In this document: in pieces, positions 54,245 through 62,611 of the stretch
Layout: every line of letters starts with the position of its first letter
How positions within the stretch are numbered: the first letter of the stretch is position 1
From: Anaerolineae bacterium
Lineage (GTDB): Bacteria > Chloroflexota > Anaerolineae > Anaerolineales > Anaerolineaceae
NCBI GenBank assembly: GCA_013314735.1
Contig: JABUFD010000001.1
Coordinates: forward strand, 992,001-1,056,000
DNA: 64,000 bases
Direction of reading: 5' to 3'
The notes under the pieces: model-generated
Seen by the model: the letters and a program-made list of their open reading frames with translations, nothing else
Told to the model about the DNA's origin: nothing
Database searches by the model: none
Translations under genes and position numbers: made by a program

Positions 54245-55681
54245 ATGACCTTGAAAATCGAAACCCAATTACAAGCCGACCACCAGATGACAGTTGTTGT
54301 TGAATTGGACCAGGAACTTCTGGAAAAACACAAACACCGCGCTGTCCGTGCTATTTCTAAACAAGCCAAAATTCCCGGGTTCCGACCTGGAAAAGCGCCA
54401 TATTCGGTGCTATTGCGGCACTTCGGTGAAGAAGTCATTCTGGAAGAAGCACTTGAGTCACTGGTCAACGAAGTTTACCCACAGGTCATTGATGAAGCGC
54501 AAATCAAACCGTTCGGGCCTGGTTCATTGAATGAAATTCTCTCCAAAGAGCCACCCAAATTTTCGTTTTCAATTCCGCTGATGCCCGAAGTGGAATTATT
54601 TGATTACCTTGCTGTGCGTAAAGAGTATGAATTACAAAAACCAACCGATGAAGAAATTGAGCAGGTGCTGAAAAATATCCAGGTTCAACAAGCTGTTACT
54701 GAACCTGTTGAACAACGGCCCGTAGAGCCTGGCGACATGGTTCAAATTAAACTAACCGAAACGATTCTTAATCCAGAAGAGAATCAAGACTCCAACCTTG
54801 CTGAAGACATGACTCAATCGGTTTATGTCAATAAAGAATATGACCACAAAGATACTCTGCCCTATCAGGGCTTTATGGATCAACTGATCGGAATGAATGT
54901 TGGCGACGAAAAAACTGTAACACATACATTTAATGAGGTCGAGCCGGATGATGCGTTGTTCGAAAAAGAAGTGGAATTAAAATTTTCCATTGTTGCCATC
55001 AGCACCGCCGTATTACCGGAATTGACTGATGAATTCGCACAAAGTGTCAGCACGGAATATGCCACTGTTGATGATCTTCGTAAATCGATAGGCGAGCAGA
55101 TCGAAACATATCGCAAACAAAATTACGATAATGAATACCTGACCGCATTAATGGATGAAATTGTCTCACAATCTCCTGTCAAATACCCGCCCCAATTATT
55201 TGACCAGGAAGTTGAAGCCTATTTGGAACAAACCGAACATGAACTCAGCCATCAAGGCATGGAATTCGATGCCTACCTCAAGGTTTTGGGGAAAACCAAA
55301 GAGGAATTTGTCGAAGACCATAAAGAAGAAATCGAAACCAAAATTCATCGGGTGCTGGTTCTGGAAGAAATTTCCCGGAGAGAGAATTTGCAGGTAAACC
55401 AACAGGAGTTGCAGCAAAGCGTTGCTGAAATGACAATGCGTTACGGCCTATACCAGTACATGAAACAGCTGCCCAAGCAACAGGCAGACCGTATCGCACA
55501 ACGGATTACCATGGATGCTGCAAACCAAATTCTGAATGACAAGCTGATGAAACGCCTGATCTACATCGGGTCCGGACAGATGGAACTGGAAGCCGAACTA
55601 CGTTCATTGGACAGTTCGACAGAAGAGGATTCATTAGAAGCAACAGAATCAGAAACAGAAACCGCAGAACCTGTAGAATAG
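54245..55681 (+). CDS. tig: Trigger factor
   Basis: A 478-residue ribosome-associated chaperone. The N-terminal ribosome-binding domain has the signature AKIPGFRPGKAP. A central FKBP-type peptidyl-prolyl isomerase region follows (about 160-245, with EPGDMVQIK and GDEKTVTHTF), and then the long helical C-terminal domain. The extreme C-terminus is acidic and rich in Glu, Thr and Ser. The ATG at 54245 has TGAGGA just upstream; the frame open from 54182 runs through the tRNA. A terminator follows, and clpP is next, the common tig-clpP order (clpX is not present here). Confidence 0.95.
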   Translation: MTLKIETQLQADHQMTVVVELDQELLEKHKHRAVRAISKQAKIPGFRPGKAPYSVLLRHFGEEVILEEALESLVNEVYPQVIDEAQIKPFGPGSLNEILSKEPPKFSFSIPLMPEVELFDYLAVRKEYELQKPTDEEIEQVLKNIQVQQAVTEPVEQRPVEPGDMVQIKLTETILNPEENQDSNLAEDMTQSVYVNKEYDHKDTLPYQGFMDQLIGMNVGDEKTVTHTFNEVEPDDALFEKEVELKFSIVAISTAVLPELTDEFAQSVSTEYATVDDLRKSIGEQIETYRKQNYDNEYLTALMDEIVSQSPVKYPPQLFDQEVEAYLEQTEHELSHQGMEFDAYLKVLGKTKEEFVEDHKEEIETKIHRVLVLEEISRRENLQVNQQELQQSVAEMTMRYGLYQYMKQLPKQQADRIAQRITMDAANQILNDKLMKRLIYIGSGQMELEAELRSLDSSTEEDSLEATESETETAEPVE

Positions 55682-55735
55682 ATCAATTACTCGGCAAGGT
55701 GTCTGTATACATAACGTTAATATAGATTGGCTATA

Positions 55736-55776
55736 ATAATGAGGGCAGGCAATGATGCCTGTCCCCATTATTTTTC
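55736..55776 (+). terminator. Rho-independent terminator after tig
   Basis: A long hairpin: ATAATG (55736-55741) pairs with CATTAT (55766-55771), and GGGCAGGC (55743-55750) with GCCTGTCC (55757-55764), with one A-C mismatch between the two helices and a 6-base loop. A TTTTT tract follows. The TATAAT-like string at 55732-55737 is part of this stem. Confidence 0.82.
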
Positions 55777-55792
55777 AAACAGGAGAAACAAC

Positions 55793-56398
55793 ATGGATTT
55801 CAACAAAATTAATGCCCTGGTTCCAATGGTTGTTGAGGTCAGCAATCGTGGAGAACGCGCATATGATATTTACTCGCTCCTGCTCAAAGAGCGGGTTATT
55901 TTCCTTGGAACTCCCATCAATGACCAGGTAGCCAACTCTATTGTCGCACAATTGTTATATTTGAGCCGTGAAGATCCAGAACGCGAAATCCAGATGTACA
56001 TCAATTCGCCGGGTGGGGTTGTTTACTCAGGAATGGCAATATATGACACAATGAAAATGATCCCGAACGTGATCAATACAGTGGCAGTTGGTGTCACCGC
56101 CTCCTTTGGCACCGTGATCCTGACCGCTGGCACAAAAGGCCACCGGTTCGTCTTACCAAATGCCACAGTCCATATGCATCAACCCCTCGGCGGCGCCGAA
56201 GGACAGGCTTCCGATATCGAAATCCAGGCCCGTGAAATTTTGCGCCTGAAAGCAAGATTGAATAATATTCTATCTGAGTGTACTGGCCAACCACTGGATG
56301 TCATTGAACGCGATACAGACCGTGACGTCTATTTTGATGCTGCACAAGCTGTTGAATATGGCCTGGTTGACAAGGTATTGGAACCGCCCAAAAAGTAA
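55793..56398 (+). CDS. clpP: ATP-dependent Clp protease proteolytic subunit
   Basis: A 201-residue ClpP. The catalytic serine is Ser104 in [11 protein letters not shown] (most ClpPs read AASMGAF, so this is a divergent form), the histidine is His129 in HMHQPLGG, and the acid is in [29 protein letters not shown] is conserved. It forms the tetradecameric chamber that works with ClpX or ClpA/C ATPases. AGGAG lies 8 bases before the ATG at 55793; the frame upstream to 55727 spans a terminator and is not coding. Confidence 0.95.
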   Translation: MDFNKINALVPMVVEVSNRGERAYDIYSLLLKERVIFLGTPINDQVANSIVAQLLYLSREDPEREIQMYINSPGGVVYSGMAIYDTMKMIPNVINTVAVGVTASFGTVILTAGTKGHRFVLPNATVHMHQPLGGAEGQASDIEIQAREILRLKARLNNILSECTGQPLDVIERDTDRDVYFDAAQAVEYGLVDKVLEPPKK

Positions 56399-56415
56399 AA
56401 GGAATTAAAGTTACT

Positions 56416-56447
56416 GGCCGGATATTTATTTTCTATCCGGCCTTTTT
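56416..56447 (+). terminator. Rho-independent terminator after clpP
   Basis: A perfect 9-bp GC-rich stem (GGCCGGATA at 56416-56424 with TATCCGGCC at 56434-56442), a 9-base loop and a T5 tail. Confidence 0.93.
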
Positions 56448-56467
56448 CTTCAAAATGGAGTTATAAG

Positions 56468-57268
56468 ATGGTCGGTCTGAATCACATCAATGCGCTCATA
56501 CTCGATATGGATGGGGTACTGTGGAAAAGCACAGAACCGATCGGTGATTTACCAACCATCTTCGCGAATATAGCTCTCGCAGATATCAAAGTATGTTTTG
56601 CTACCAATAACGCAACACGCGATGAACAGCAATATATTGAAAAGCTCAAAGGATTTGGTTTAACAGCAACGACAGAACAAATTGTGAATTCTTGCATCGC
56701 CACAGCCTTATACTTACGCCAGCAATATCCACAGGGTGGACCGCTATACATCATTGGAGAATCAGGATTGACCAACACCCTGGGCCGATTTGGCTTTTTC
56801 CATGATGAACAACAACCGCTGGCTGTCGTTGTTGGCATGGATCAAAAAATCACTTATGCCAAAATGGCAAAGGCAGCCATCTTGATCAACCGTGGTGTTC
56901 CCTTCATCGGAACCAATCCGGACACCTCATTCCCCACACCAGAAGGCGAGACCATCGGGACTGGCGCAATACTTGCCGCGATAGAGGCCGCTACCAAGGT
57001 TGCACCAACCATTTGCGGAAAACCCTATCCCAACATGATGGACATAGCAATCGAAAAAATGAAAACGAAGCGAGAAGAAACCCTGGTGGTAGGCGACCGT
57101 TATGAAACAGATATCCTCGGGGGCATTAATGCCAATTGCCCCACCGCTCTTGTGTTGTCTGGTGTAACCCCAATAGAAGCTGTTCCTACTCTTTCGCCAG
57201 CCCCCACCTATGTATTTCAGGACCTTACCGATCTGGTTGACCAACTGATTGCGAGCAAAGGATTTTGA
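56468..57268 (+). CDS. HAD-superfamily class IIA phosphatase (NagD-like)
   Basis: A 266-residue HAD hydrolase. The nucleophile motif is ILDMDGVLW, motif II is FATNNATRD, the conserved Lys region is CGKPYPNMMDIA, and motif III is VVGDRYETDILGG. The cap domain sits between motifs II and III, as in NagD, 4-nitrophenylphosphatase and phosphoglycolate phosphatase-like enzymes. The substrate is probably a small phosphorylated metabolite. The stop overlaps the rlmN ATG by one base, so the two are coupled. Confidence 0.92.
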   Translation: MVGLNHINALILDMDGVLWKSTEPIGDLPTIFANIALADIKVCFATNNATRDEQQYIEKLKGFGLTATTEQIVNSCIATALYLRQQYPQGGPLYIIGESGLTNTLGRFGFFHDEQQPLAVVVGMDQKITYAKMAKAAILINRGVPFIGTNPDTSFPTPEGETIGTGAILAAIEAATKVAPTICGKPYPNMMDIAIEKMKTKREETLVVGDRYETDILGGINANCPTALVLSGVTPIEAVPTLSPAPTYVFQDLTDLVDQLIASKGF

Positions 57269-58317
57269 TGGAAAACCTTTATTCATCAACATATGCAGAA
57301 TTGCTTCCGGAAATCCAGCGCAACGGGTTGCCAAGGTTTCGGGCAGACCAAATTTGGCAGGGACTCTATAAGAATGGTTGGCAGGATTGGCAGCAATTTT
57401 CCAATCTCTCTAAAGAGATCCGTCAGCAGCTTGCAGAGAAATACTCTCTGATGGAATTGACCCCCATTCGCGAATTGCATTCCACAGATGGACAGACATC
57501 CAAGATATTATTCCAACTGCCTGATGAGAAACTCATCGAGGCGGTTTTAATGAAATACAAAACACGAAACACACTCTGCCTTTCCACGCAGATTGGCTGT
57601 GCAATGAATTGCAATTTCTGCGCAACAGGACAAATGGGGTTCACGCGAAACCTCTCCGCCGGTGAGATCGTCCAACAAGTGTTGTTTTTCACGGGGCTAT
57701 TGCTCGCCCAGCAAGAATCACTCACCAACATCGTATACATGGGAATGGGTGAACCCTTTCACAATTATGATGCGGTAATGAAATCGATTGAAATATTAAA
57801 TGATCATCAGGGGTTTAATTTCAGCCAGCGAAGAATCACCATTTCAACAGTCGGTCTGGTTCCGGAAATTCACCGTTTCACAAATGAACACAGCCAGGTG
57901 AACCTTGCCATCAGTCTTCATGCTGCCACAGATGAAATCAGAAACAAATTGATCCCCATCAACCGCAAGTATCCAGTGAATGAATTGATTGGCGCTTGTA
58001 AAAGCTATGTAAACGCAACAAGACGACGGATCACTTTCGAATATGCATTAATCCATGGGCTAAATGACTCAGTACAGGAAGCCGAGAATTTGGCGCAACT
58101 GCTTCACGGAATTTTGTGCCACGTTAATTTGATACCGTTAAATGATACACCCCAGACCAACCTGGAAGCAAGCTCAACCTCTGCGGTCACAGCGTTCCAA
58201 CAGACTCTGGAGCGCCGACATATTCCAACCAGTATTCGTCTACGCCGAGGGTTGGATATCGCCGCAGGTTGCGGACAATTGGCCACGAACCCAAATTTAG
58301 GCTTAGGATATAATTAG
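57268..58317 (+). CDS. rlmN: Dual-specificity 23S rRNA/tRNA adenine-C2 methyltransferase RlmN
   Basis: A 349-residue radical SAM enzyme. The iron-sulfur cysteines are in CAMNCNFCATGQMGF, the S-adenosylmethionine-binding GMGEPFHNYDAV and RRITISTVGLVP follow, and the C-terminal methyl-carrying cysteine is in DIAAGCGQL. RlmN methylates A2503 of 23S rRNA and A37 of certain tRNAs. The start is the ATG at 57268 overlapping the previous stop; the extra TTG codon before it was not chosen. Confidence 0.96.
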   Translation: MENLYSSTYAELLPEIQRNGLPRFRADQIWQGLYKNGWQDWQQFSNLSKEIRQQLAEKYSLMELTPIRELHSTDGQTSKILFQLPDEKLIEAVLMKYKTRNTLCLSTQIGCAMNCNFCATGQMGFTRNLSAGEIVQQVLFFTGLLLAQQESLTNIVYMGMGEPFHNYDAVMKSIEILNDHQGFNFSQRRITISTVGLVPEIHRFTNEHSQVNLAISLHAATDEIRNKLIPINRKYPVNELIGACKSYVNATRRRITFEYALIHGLNDSVQEAENLAQLLHGILCHVNLIPLNDTPQTNLEASSTSAVTAFQQTLERRHIPTSIRLRRGLDIAAGCGQLATNPNLGLGYN

Positions 58318-58321
58318 AACC

Positions 58322-59245
58322 ATGGCAAATGTATTTTCAAAATGGATCCAGGGTCTGGATAAAACAAGAAAAGTAACCTTCGGAAGAATCGCTGGCATTT
58401 TCGGTGCAACTGAAATTAAACCGGATACATGGGACGACCTTGAGGCGTTGCTGATTCAGGCTGATCTCGGAATCGAGACCACACAAACAGTCATTGATTC
58501 GTTGAAACAGGCGGTTCGGGCCCAAGGTATCACACAATCAAACGAGTTGGAAAGTATCATGAAAACTTTCCTGGCTTCGCTCTTAAGCCCACCGCCGGAA
58601 ACCTTTCTTCCACCGCCACACCCCAACGTCATTCTCATGGTCGGTGTTAACGGTTCCGGCAAAACAACAACCACAGCGAAACTGGCCAGTAAATTTTCAC
58701 AGGAAGGGAAAAAGGTCATTCTGGGAGCAGCAGATACCTTTCGAGCAGCTGCGATTGATCAACTGCAAGTCTGGGGACAACGGTTAAATATTCCTGTCAT
58801 TGCGGGTCAGCCAGGCGGAGATTCAGCAGCTGTCGCGTACGACACAATCCAATCAGCAATCAGCAACAAAATGGACATCGCCATTATCGATACGGCGGGC
58901 AGGCTGCATACCCGCTACAACCTGATGGAAGAATTAAAAAAGGTGCATCGCGTATCCGGTAAAGCCCTTCCAGGCGCGCCCAGCGCCACCTGGCTGGTAC
59001 TTGATGCCACAACCGGCCAAAATGCACTCCAGCAGGCACGGGCATTCAGAGAGGCTGTATCCATCAATGGGATCATCCTGGCCAAGCTGGACTCTTCAGC
59101 CAAAGGCGGAATGGCATTTGCCATTCAAAGAGAACTGAATACACCCATTGTCTTTGCTGGCCTGGGGGAAAAACCTGAAGATCTGGTGGCATTTGATCGC
59201 GAAGCTTTTGTGGAAGGTATATTTAACAACAGGAACCCTGGATGA
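58322..59245 (+). CDS. ftsY: Signal recognition particle receptor FtsY
   Basis: A 307-residue SRP receptor GTPase with a short N-terminus and no long acidic A domain. The NG domain contains the P-loop GVNGSGKTTTTAKLA, AADTFRAAAIDQL, DTAGRLHTRYNLMEELKK and AKLDSSAKGGMA. It docks the SRP-ribosome complex at the membrane. It starts 4 bases after the rlmN stop and is followed by prfB, so HAD phosphatase, rlmN, ftsY and prfB form one probable operon. Confidence 0.96.
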   Translation: MANVFSKWIQGLDKTRKVTFGRIAGIFGATEIKPDTWDDLEALLIQADLGIETTQTVIDSLKQAVRAQGITQSNELESIMKTFLASLLSPPPETFLPPPHPNVILMVGVNGSGKTTTTAKLASKFSQEGKKVILGAADTFRAAAIDQLQVWGQRLNIPVIAGQPGGDSAAVAYDTIQSAISNKMDIAIIDTAGRLHTRYNLMEELKKVHRVSGKALPGAPSATWLVLDATTGQNALQQARAFREAVSINGIILAKLDSSAKGGMAFAIQRELNTPIVFAGLGEKPEDLVAFDREAFVEGIFNNRNPG

Positions 59246-59297
59246 TACCGGCAAAAGGTTCCTGGTATGATAGTGCAGAAAATAATTTGGAGGACAT

Positions 59298-60402
59298 ATG
59301 CGTGAACTGGTTACTCGATTGAGCAATTGCTCAACGAAAATTAAAGCCCTACTGGTGTATCTTTGACCTCGCTCATAAAGAAGACCAATTAAGGCAGCTC
59401 GAGTTGCAGTCTGGAGATCAGGAGTTATGGAGTAATCCTGCAAAGGCACAGCAGCTGATGAAGCAAATTTCTGACCTCAGGGAGGAGGTAGTCGATTGGA
59501 ATCATTTGACTGACAAAATCCACAGCCTGTTGGAATTGGCTGAATTGGGTGATATGTCGCTTGCTGATGAGATCGAATCCGAACTCGGAGGAATTGAAGC
59601 GGAGTTGGATCATCGCGAATTGACTTTACTGCTCTCCGGCCAATATGATAAAGGCAATGCCTTACTTGCCATTCATGCCGGCGCTGGCGGCACTGAATCT
59701 CAGGATTGGGCCGATATGTTGCAGCGAATGTACCTTCGATGGGCTGAACAAAATAAATTTGAAGCTGAAATACTGGATTTCACGCCAGGCGAAGAAGCAG
59801 GCATTAAGACTGTCACTATTGCCATCAATGGCAAGTACGCTTATGGCAATCTGCAATCTGAGAAGGGTACCCATCGGCTTGTCCGTATCAGCCCTTATGA
59901 TGCCAACCACCGTCGGCATACCTCATTTGCTATGGTGGAAATCCTTCCCGAAGTTGATGACAATGATGAGATCACGATTCAACCTGACGAAATCAAGGTT
60001 GATGTGTACAAATCATCAGGCGCTGGCGGACAGAATGTGCAAAAAAATGCAACAGCCATTCGAATCACCCACCTGCCAACGGGAATGGTTGTTTCATGTC
60101 AAAATGAACGTTCCCAGCTCCAAAACAGAGAAAGCGCCCTACGCGTATTACGGGCACGTTTGCTGGAGATCAAGCAGGAACAACAGGATAAGGAACTGGC
60201 TGAGCTGCGAGGCGAGTATAAAAAAGCCGAATGGGGCAGCCAGATTCGTTCGTATGTGTTGCACCCTTATCAATTGGTTAAGGACCATCGAACAAATCAT
60301 GAGGAAGGTAATGCGCAAGCAGTGCTCGATGGAAACCTGAATCCTTTTATTGAAGCTTATTTACGATACAACGCCGAATCTGACAGATCAGGCGGGCAAT
60401 AA
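59298..60402 (+). CDS. prfB: Peptide chain release factor 2, with programmed +1 frameshift
   Basis: RF2 of 367 residues, made from two frames. Frame one starts at the ATG at 59298 (GGAGG at 59289-59293) and gives MRELVTRLSNCSTKIKALLVYL, then meets TGA at 59364-59366. Slippage by +1 at CTT TGA C continues with DLAHKEDQLRQLELQSGDQELW to the TAA at 60400-60402. The peptidyl-hydrolysis motif GGQ is at residues 243-245. The stop-codon recognition tripeptide reads SPY (198-200) rather than the usual RF2 SPF. RF2 reads UGA and UAA, so low RF2 favours frameshifting and autoregulates synthesis. It is the last gene of the ftsY operon. Confidence 0.95.
59354..59367 (+). other. RF2 +1 programmed frameshift site
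   Basis: CTT (59361-59363), TGA (59364-59366) and C (59367) form the classic slippery site. A Shine-Dalgarno-like GGTG at 59354-59357 lies three bases before CTT, at the position of the GGGGG stimulator in E. coli. The reading frames before and after join exactly here. Confidence 0.93.
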
Positions 60403-60412
60403 GAAATCATCA

Positions 60413-60449
60413 AAACCTCGTTGGTCACCTTCAACCAACGGGGTTTATT
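60413..60449 (+). terminator. Hairpin after prfB, probable terminator
   Basis: A 13-bp stem with one T-G pair (AAACCTCGTTGGT at 60413-60425 with ACCAACGGGGTTT at 60434-60446), 8-base loop. The downstream T-tract is short (TTTATT), so efficiency may be moderate. Confidence 0.7.
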
Positions 60450-60502
60450 GAGTACAATTGGACAGTATCACCCAATTATTATTCGCCACATCACTGGAAT
60501 TC

Positions 60503-62611
60503 ATGGAACAAAACAGAATCACCAAACACCCAATTCTCATGCCGCGAGATGCGGCTTCGGTTGAATTCTCATGGAATGGGCAATCTTTAACAGGCCTGAC
60601 ATCAGACACAATCGCCTCTGCATTAATTGCGAACGGCATCCAAATTTTTGGACATCATCCGAAAGATGGCTCACCACAAGGATTGTTTTGTGCCAATGGC
60701 CAATGCGCCCAATGCACAGTCCTTGTCAATGGTATCCCACAAAAAGCGTGTATGACACGATTACTGCCTGGAATGGAGATACTTGAACTTAACCAATTGC
60801 CAGAAATCAATCAACACAGATCATACGATGTCATTTCTCCTACTCTACCAATTCATGAAAAATCGTACGATGTATTAATCATCGGTGGAGGACCAGCCGG
60901 AATGTCTGCTGCCATCACCCTGGGGAGCTGTGGCATTCAAACACTCCTGGTCGATGACAAACCTCACCTGGGCGGGAAACTTGTTCTTCAAACACATCGT
61001 TTTTTTGGGTCTGCGGAGGATGTGCATGCGGGGATGCGGGGGATCGAAATCGCCAACCTCATGGAAAAAGAAATTCGCCAGTATCCATCTGTCAATGTCT
61101 GGAATGCTGCCCGGGCAGTGGGGGTTTTTTCGGATCATGCAGCGGGAATTATTGATCAACAAAACCTGTACCATCTGGTCAAACCCAAAATGCTGCTGAT
61201 TGCCACAGGAGCGCGCGAAAATACCCTGATTTTCCCCGGAAATGCGCTTCCTGGCGTATATGGTGCTGGTGCATTTCAAACCCTGATAAATCGCGATTTG
61301 GTCAAGCCTGCCAACAGTGTGTTCATTGTTGGCGGTGGGAATGTTGGATTAATCACCGGATATCATGCGCTGCAAGCCGGTATAAGGGTGGTTAGTTTAA
61401 TTGAGGCTGCCCCACAGTGTGGTGGCTATAAAGTTCACGAACAAAAACTCGCCCGTCTCGGTGTACCAATTTTAACATCGCATACCATTATTTCCGCGAA
61501 TGGATCGGATCACGTGGAATCAATAACCTATGCCAGGTGCAGTGATGATTTCACCCCGATTGTTGGAACAGAGCAGACAGTACCATGTGATGCAATTCTG
61601 GTTGCCGTAGGTTTAACACCGGTGAATGAATTTGTTAAAAAAGCACGTGAATTTGGTATACAGTGCTTTTCCGCTGGAGATGCTGCTGAAATTGCAGAGG
61701 CATCTGCCGCCATCATATCCGGTAGAATTGAGGCGAACAAAATCCTTCAATGCATGGGACGGGATCCGATTGATGATTTGATGCGTTTGGAATTGCTTGC
61801 GGAAAAATTAAAATCCAGACCGGGAAAAACCGTTAATATTCACAATATACCAGTCGAATACCCGGTGATCCAGCCGATCATTCATTGCAACCAGGAGATT
61901 CCATGCAACCCATGTTCGATATCATGCCCATTGCATAATATCGTGATACCTGAGGGAAACATACTCTCCATCCCCCAGTATGACCCGAAAAACAAAGTTT
62001 GTATTAATTGTGAGCGTTGCCTCACTATCTGTCCGGGCTTGGCGATCACAATTCTTGACCCAAACCATGAAAAAGGATATGCGATTGTCAGCATCCCATT
62101 TGAGATGAACCTCGATGAGATCAATCAGTCAACCATCGTGGTTGATGAATGTGGCACCCCATTAATGGAAGCTGAGGTGATTTCCAAAAAGGCCCCCCTT
62201 CGTCATGACCATACAGCAACAATAAAAGTCAAAGTGCCTCCCGAAATTGCAGATAAGGTCGCAGGCATTCAAGTTCAACAACAGGCAACACGCAAGGATA
62301 TAATTCCTGAAGCCGGGGCACTGCCTAATGAAACCATCATTTGCCGATGTGAGCGTGTCAGTGCCGGAGAAATTCGGTCACTCATCAAAAGAGGCATACG
62401 CGATATCAATGAAATCAAAGCGATCACGCGAGCCGGAATGGGAGCGTGTGGATCGAAAACTTGCCATAACTTGATATTGCGGCTGTTCCGCGAAGAGGGT
62501 ATTCCGCCGTCGTCAATCCAACCGAATACCGATCGCCCACTGTTTTATGAAATTGAGTTGGGTATCCTCGCCGCCACAGGCAAGAGTAAGGGATCAACCA
62601 CTCATGAGTAA
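60503..62611 (+). CDS. Multi-domain iron-sulfur/FAD oxidoreductase subunit (HcnA-HcnB / sarcosine oxidase alpha-like)
   Basis: A 702-residue protein. It starts with a [2Fe-2S] domain (CANGQCAQCTVLVNG and a fourth Cys), then a pyridine-nucleotide-disulfide-type FAD domain (VLIIGGGPAGMSAAITLG; FIVGGGNVGLITGYHALQAG; LVAVGLTPVN). A ferredoxin-like region follows (CNPCSISCPL; CINCERCLTICPG), and a BFD-like [2Fe-2S] domain (ICRCERVSAGEI ... GACGSKTC). The layout matches amine/amino-acid dehydrogenases such as proline dehydrogenase, opine oxidase and HcnABC complexes. The catalytic FAD subunit is encoded next. The ATG at 60503 is preferred; an in-frame TTG at 60458 is possible. Confidence 0.88.
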   Translation: MEQNRITKHPILMPRDAASVEFSWNGQSLTGLTSDTIASALIANGIQIFGHHPKDGSPQGLFCANGQCAQCTVLVNGIPQKACMTRLLPGMEILELNQLPEINQHRSYDVISPTLPIHEKSYDVLIIGGGPAGMSAAITLGSCGIQTLLVDDKPHLGGKLVLQTHRFFGSAEDVHAGMRGIEIANLMEKEIRQYPSVNVWNAARAVGVFSDHAAGIIDQQNLYHLVKPKMLLIATGARENTLIFPGNALPGVYGAGAFQTLINRDLVKPANSVFIVGGGNVGLITGYHALQAGIRVVSLIEAAPQCGGYKVHEQKLARLGVPILTSHTIISANGSDHVESITYARCSDDFTPIVGTEQTVPCDAILVAVGLTPVNEFVKKAREFGIQCFSAGDAAEIAEASAAIISGRIEANKILQCMGRDPIDDLMRLELLAEKLKSRPGKTVNIHNIPVEYPVIQPIIHCNQEIPCNPCSISCPLHNIVIPEGNILSIPQYDPKNKVCINCERCLTICPGLAITILDPNHEKGYAIVSIPFEMNLDEINQSTIVVDECGTPLMEAEVISKKAPLRHDHTATIKVKVPPEIADKVAGIQVQQQATRKDIIPEAGALPNETIICRCERVSAGEIRSLIKRGIRDINEIKAITRAGMGACGSKTCHNLILRLFREEGIPPSSIQPNTDRPLFYEIELGILAATGKSKGSTTHE

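Noticed and set aside
55727-55792. N-terminal extension of ClpP and a TATAAT promoter at 55732-55737
   Set aside because: The segment is a strong terminator hairpin, and the TATAAT string is part of its stem. AGGAG precedes the ATG at 55793.
59404-60402. prfB as a broken pseudogene or as a short gene starting at TTG 59404
   Set aside because: The CTT TGA C site with an SD-like element, a good ribosome site at 59289 and a leader frame that joins exactly show a programmed frameshift.
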